64,000 nucleotides of DNA from Hyphomicrobiales bacterium (GTDB lineage: Bacteria; Pseudomonadota; Alphaproteobacteria; Rhizobiales; Rhizobiaceae). The notes under the pieces were generated by a model that saw only the letters and a program-made list of their open reading frames with translations, was not told the DNA's origin and did no database searches. This document shows, in pieces, positions 61,517 to 64,000 of this stretch. The position numbers and the translations under genes were made by a program. Each line of letters opens with the position of its first letter. Within the stretch, counting starts at the first letter, position 1. Location of the stretch: NCBI GenBank assembly GCA_900473185.1, contig UCKU01000015.1, positions 119,011 through 183,010 on the forward strand, given 5' to 3'.

Positions 61517-62295
61517 GCAGCAACGGGCTCCGCAGGGACTGCCTTGGCACCGGTCATGAAGGCGACAGCATCGGACATCGTGTATTCCTTGGGATTGATG
61601 ACCGTCAGGCGGCGCCCAAGGCGATGGATGTGGATGCGGTCCGCCACCTCGAAGACATGCGGCATGTTGTGCGAGATGAGCACGATCGGAATGCCGCGAG
61701 CGCGCACGTCGAGGATGAGTTCCAGCACGCGTCGGCTTTCCTTGACGCCGAGGGCAGCGGTCGGTTCATCCATGATGATGACCTTTGAACCGAAGGCGGC
61801 GGCACGGGCAACGGCCACGCCCTGGCGCTGGCCGCCGGAGAGCGTTTCCACCGCCTGATTGATGTTCTGGATGGTCATCAGACCGAGCTCGGACAGCTTG
61901 TTGCGTGCCTGCTTTTCCATCGTCGGCCGATCGAGCATGCGGAACCAGGAGCCCAGCGGACCCGGTTTACGGATCTCGCGGCCGAGGAACATGTTGTCGG
62001 CGATCGACAGAGCCGGTGAGAGCGCGAGATTCTGATAGACGGTCTCGATGCCCGCATCGCGCGCTTCCATCGGCGATCTGAACTGTACCTGCCGGCCTTC
62101 CAGGGTGATCACCCCGTCATCCGGGGTGATTGCGCCCGATATCGCCTTGATGAGCGAGGATTTGCCGGCACCGTTATCGCCGATGACGGCAAGGATTTCA
62201 CCCGGGTAGAGGTCGAAATCGGCATTGTCGAGCGCCGTCACACGTCCATAACGCTTGACGAGGCCGCGGGCGGTGAGAATGGGTTCGACAGCCAT
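61513..62295 (-). CDS. frcA: Fructose ABC transporter ATPase FrcA
   Basis: 260 residues, a single ABC domain, unlike the two-domain ATPases of most CUT2 systems. Walker A GDNGAGKSS, signature LSGGQRQGVAVARA, Walker B VIIMDEPTAALG and switch histidine VLISHNMPHVFE. This short form is diagnostic for FrcA. It drives fructose (and to a lesser extent ribose or mannose) import with FrcB and FrcC. It lies two bases from frcC and overlaps frcK. Confidence 0.93.
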   Translation of the reverse strand: MAVEPILTARGLVKRYGRVTALDNADFDLYPGEILAVIGDNGAGKSSLIKAISGAITPDDGVITLEGRQVQFRSPMEARDAGIETVYQNLALSPALSIADNMFLGREIRKPGPLGSWFRMLDRPTMEKQARNKLSELGLMTIQNINQAVETLSGGQRQGVAVARAAAFGSKVIIMDEPTAALGVKESRRVLELILDVRARGIPIVLISHNMPHVFEVADRIHIHRLGRRLTVINPKEYTMSDAVAFMTGAKAVPAEPVAA

Positions 62296-62297
62296 GA

Positions 62298-63362
62298 TTA
62301 CACCGAAACCTTTCTGATCCACTGGTCGATGGCGACGGCGGCGATGATCAGCACGCCTGTCAGCAGGACTTTCCATTGCGGGTCGGCGCCGAGCATGTTG
62401 AGCCCCATCGACACGACGCCGACGATCATGGCACCGAAGAGCGTGCCGAGAATGGAGCCGCGGCCACCAAACAGCGAGATGCCGCCGATCACAGTCGCGG
62501 TGATCGCCTGCAGATTGTAATCGGTGACGGCCGAGGACGGCGAGATCGAGCCATTGCGGCCGATCGAGACCCAGGCGGCGAAGGCAGCGATGACGCCCGA
62601 GATGGTGTAGACGGTCAGCAATACTTTCTTGGCCTGGATGCCGGAAAGCTTGGCGGCCTCCGGATCGTCACCGACCGCATAGACGTGCCTGCCCCAGGCG
62701 GTGTGATTGAGCACATACCAGAGGAGCAGGACGAGCAGGACCATGGCCACGACGCCGAGCGTCAGCACGGCGCTGCCGAGCTTGAAGCTCGCGGCGAAAA
62801 GATGCAGCAGCGGCGCCTGTTCATCGACGTCGGTGTCGCGGATCGTCTCGTTGGCGGAATAGATGAAATTCGTCGCCATGACGATATTCCACGTGCCGAG
62901 TGTCACGATGAAGGGCGGCAGTTTCATGTAGGCGACGAGAAAACCGTTCAGCAGTCCGCACAGGCCGCCGACGAGGAGGCCGACAATGACCGCGATCGGT
63001 GTCGGTATGCCGTAGGTGATGGCGACATTGCCCATGATGACGGCCGAGATCACCATGATGACGCCGATCGAAAGATCGATGCCGGCGGTCAGGATCACCA
63101 GCGTCTGGGCCGCGCCGAGAATGCCGACGATGGCGATCTGCTGCAGGATCAGTGTCAGGGTGTAGGACGAGAAGAACCGTCCGCCAATCGTTATCCCGAA
63201 GACGATGATCGCCAGCACCAGCACGATCAGCGGCACGGCGGCCGGTGTCGAGTGCAGAAAATGCTGGGCGCGCTTGATCAGCGAGACGTTCTCGTGCTCG
63301 AACGAGGCAACACTCTTGTCGCTCTCGTCGAGGACGCGTTCAAATTCCTGTGCTCCGGTCAT
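62298..63362 (-). CDS. frcC: Fructose ABC transporter permease FrcC
   Basis: 354 residues with about ten membrane segments after a 30-residue cytoplasmic start (MTGAQEFERVLDESDKS). CUT2 motifs: AAQTLVILTAGIDLSIGVIM, MKLPPFIVTLGTWNI, GRHVYAVGDDPEAAKLSGIQAKKVLL, TATVIGGISLFGGRGSILG. It forms the pore for fructose. GGAG lies before the ATG at 63362. A hairpin separates it from frcB. Confidence 0.92.
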   Translation of the reverse strand: MTGAQEFERVLDESDKSVASFEHENVSLIKRAQHFLHSTPAAVPLIVLVLAIIVFGITIGGRFFSSYTLTLILQQIAIVGILGAAQTLVILTAGIDLSIGVIMVISAVIMGNVAITYGIPTPIAVIVGLLVGGLCGLLNGFLVAYMKLPPFIVTLGTWNIVMATNFIYSANETIRDTDVDEQAPLLHLFAASFKLGSAVLTLGVVAMVLLVLLLWYVLNHTAWGRHVYAVGDDPEAAKLSGIQAKKVLLTVYTISGVIAAFAAWVSIGRNGSISPSSAVTDYNLQAITATVIGGISLFGGRGSILGTLFGAMIVGVVSMGLNMLGADPQWKVLLTGVLIIAAVAIDQWIRKVSV

Positions 63363-63472
63363 TGTTCCTCCTTCGCAGCCGCGCGCCGAACTCACGCGAA
63401 AGCCGTCGCCGATAATCTTCCGGTCTTTGTTCAGCCGGTTTGTCGGGCGACGGCATATGGTCCGCCCAAAAC

Positions 63473-63494
63473 GGCCGGGGATCAAGCCCCGGCC
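63473..63494 (-). repeat. Hairpin between frcB and frcC
   Basis: GGCCGGGG (63473-63480) and CCCCGGCC (63487-63494) form a perfect 8-bp stem with a six-base spacer, 27 bases after the frcB stop. On the minus strand it is followed by GTTTTGGG, a short T tract. It may protect frcB mRNA or partly stop transcription. Confidence 0.65.
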
Positions 63495-63520
63495 ACTTCT
63501 CACACTTATTCAGGCAGGGC

Positions 63521-64000
63521 TTAGCCCCAGCACTTGGCCGTGCCTTCCTTCGTGTCGATCGACTTGACGCCAGAGACCGGCTTGTCGGTGACGAGCGAAA
63601 CGCCAGTGTCGAAGAAGGACTTGCCTTCGGTCGGCTTCGGCTTTTCACCGCTGTCGGCGAACTTCTTGATCGCCTCGATGCCGAGCGACGCCATCAGCAG
63701 CGGATATTGCTGCGAGGTGGCGCCGATGACGCCTTCCTTGACCGACTTGACACCCGGGCAACCGCCGTCGACCGATACGATCAGCACGTTCTTTTCCATA
63801 CCGACGGCCTTCAGCGCCTGATAGGCACCGACTGCAGCCGGTTCGTTGATCGTGTGGATGACGTTGATGCCAGGATCCTTCTGCAGAAGGTTTTCCATGG
63901 CCTTGCGGCCGCCTTCCTCGTTGCCGTTCGTCACGTCATGGCCGACGATGCGCTTGTCATCTTCATCGCCGATCTTGTTCGGGTTCTTCGGGTCGATGCC
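63521..64000 (-). CDS. frcB: Fructose-binding protein FrcB, C-terminal part
   Basis: The last 159 residues of a periplasmic CUT2 binding protein; the N-terminus is beyond the right edge. Seen: GRKAMENLLQKDPGINVIHTINEPAAVGAYQALKAVG, VLIVSVDGGCPGVKSVKEGVIGATSQQYPLLMASLG and FDTGVSLVTDKPVSGVKSIDTKEG, ending KCWG. The internal methionine at 63934 is not the start. It heads the frcBCAK operon reading leftwards. Confidence 0.9.
   Translation of the reverse strand, partial: GIDPKNPNKIGDEDDKRIVGHDVTNGNEEGGRKAMENLLQKDPGINVIHTINEPAAVGAYQALKAVGMEKNVLIVSVDGGCPGVKSVKEGVIGATSQQYPLLMASLGIEAIKKFADSGEKPKPTEGKSFFDTGVSLVTDKPVSGVKSIDTKEGTAKCWG

Overview
The window looks like a chromosomal segment of a Rhizobium-group alphaproteobacterium (Rhizobiaceae). 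Several things point this way. There is a SAM-II riboswitch in front of metZ, the cell-cycle regulator GcrA with CcrM-type GANTC sites upstream, an frcB-C-A-K fructose transporter operon of the type known from Sinorhizobium, the phoR-pstSCAB-phoU-phoB layout, a RIME-like intergenic palindrome, and several copies of a dispersed rhizobial-type repeat. Coding is dense and GC-rich. Most long frames opposite these genes are shadows. The species cannot be fixed from the sequence alone.

Layout. 1-1006: AT-richer foreign-looking end with the N-terminal part of a cytoplasmic subtilisin-like protease, next to the 3' end of tRNA-Gly(CCC). 1140-9506: housekeeping genes (dcd, riboswitch-controlled metZ, apaG, the argD-argF-hslO string, gcrA, a proC homologue). 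9640-18570: phosphate module, with phoR, Pho box, pstS, pstCAB, phoU and phoB on the minus strand and polyphosphate kinase 2 divergent. 18752-22017: two unknown proteins, dispersed repeats and a nitronate monooxygenase-like gene. 22143-26707: an accessory element in tRNA-Thr(CGT). A 16-bp copy of the tRNA 3' end recurs at 23580 and brackets a cargo cassette with an HNH-like zinc protein. It is followed by a non-coding iteron array, a CHC2/toprim/VapE-type primase-helicase gene and an AlpA-type regulator. This resembles a phage-satellite or plasmid-like replicon remnant with no integrase visible.

26828-38389 and on to 39474: an exported protein, a putative glycosyltransferase, an MFS exporter, then a sugar-acid catabolic locus (GntR regulator, UxaA-type dehydratase, aldo/keto reductase, FucU-type mutarotase, CUT2 ABC transporter, zinc alcohol dehydrogenase). 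Two near-identical palindromic operators mark its two transcription units. The enzyme set fits oxidation of L-fucose or a related sugar. 39471-49148: CutC, a LysR regulator with two helix-turn-helix domains, an osmoprotectant-type ABC transporter (binding protein, permease, ATPase, permease), glyoxalase I, beta-mannosidase and a PRC-barrel protein. 49396-60819: fadD, pgi, a hydrolase, fructokinase, pyrE, a TetR regulator divergent from an NmrA/DUF1772 pair, a VOC protein, a diguanylate cyclase and pyrC. 60884-64000: frcK, frcA, frcC and the C-terminal half of frcB; with frk and pgi these make a fructose uptake and entry route.

A theme across the window is a strong RNA hairpin directly after the binding-protein gene in all four ABC operons (pst, fucose-type, osmoprotectant-type, frc), which would let the binding protein be made in excess over the membrane parts.
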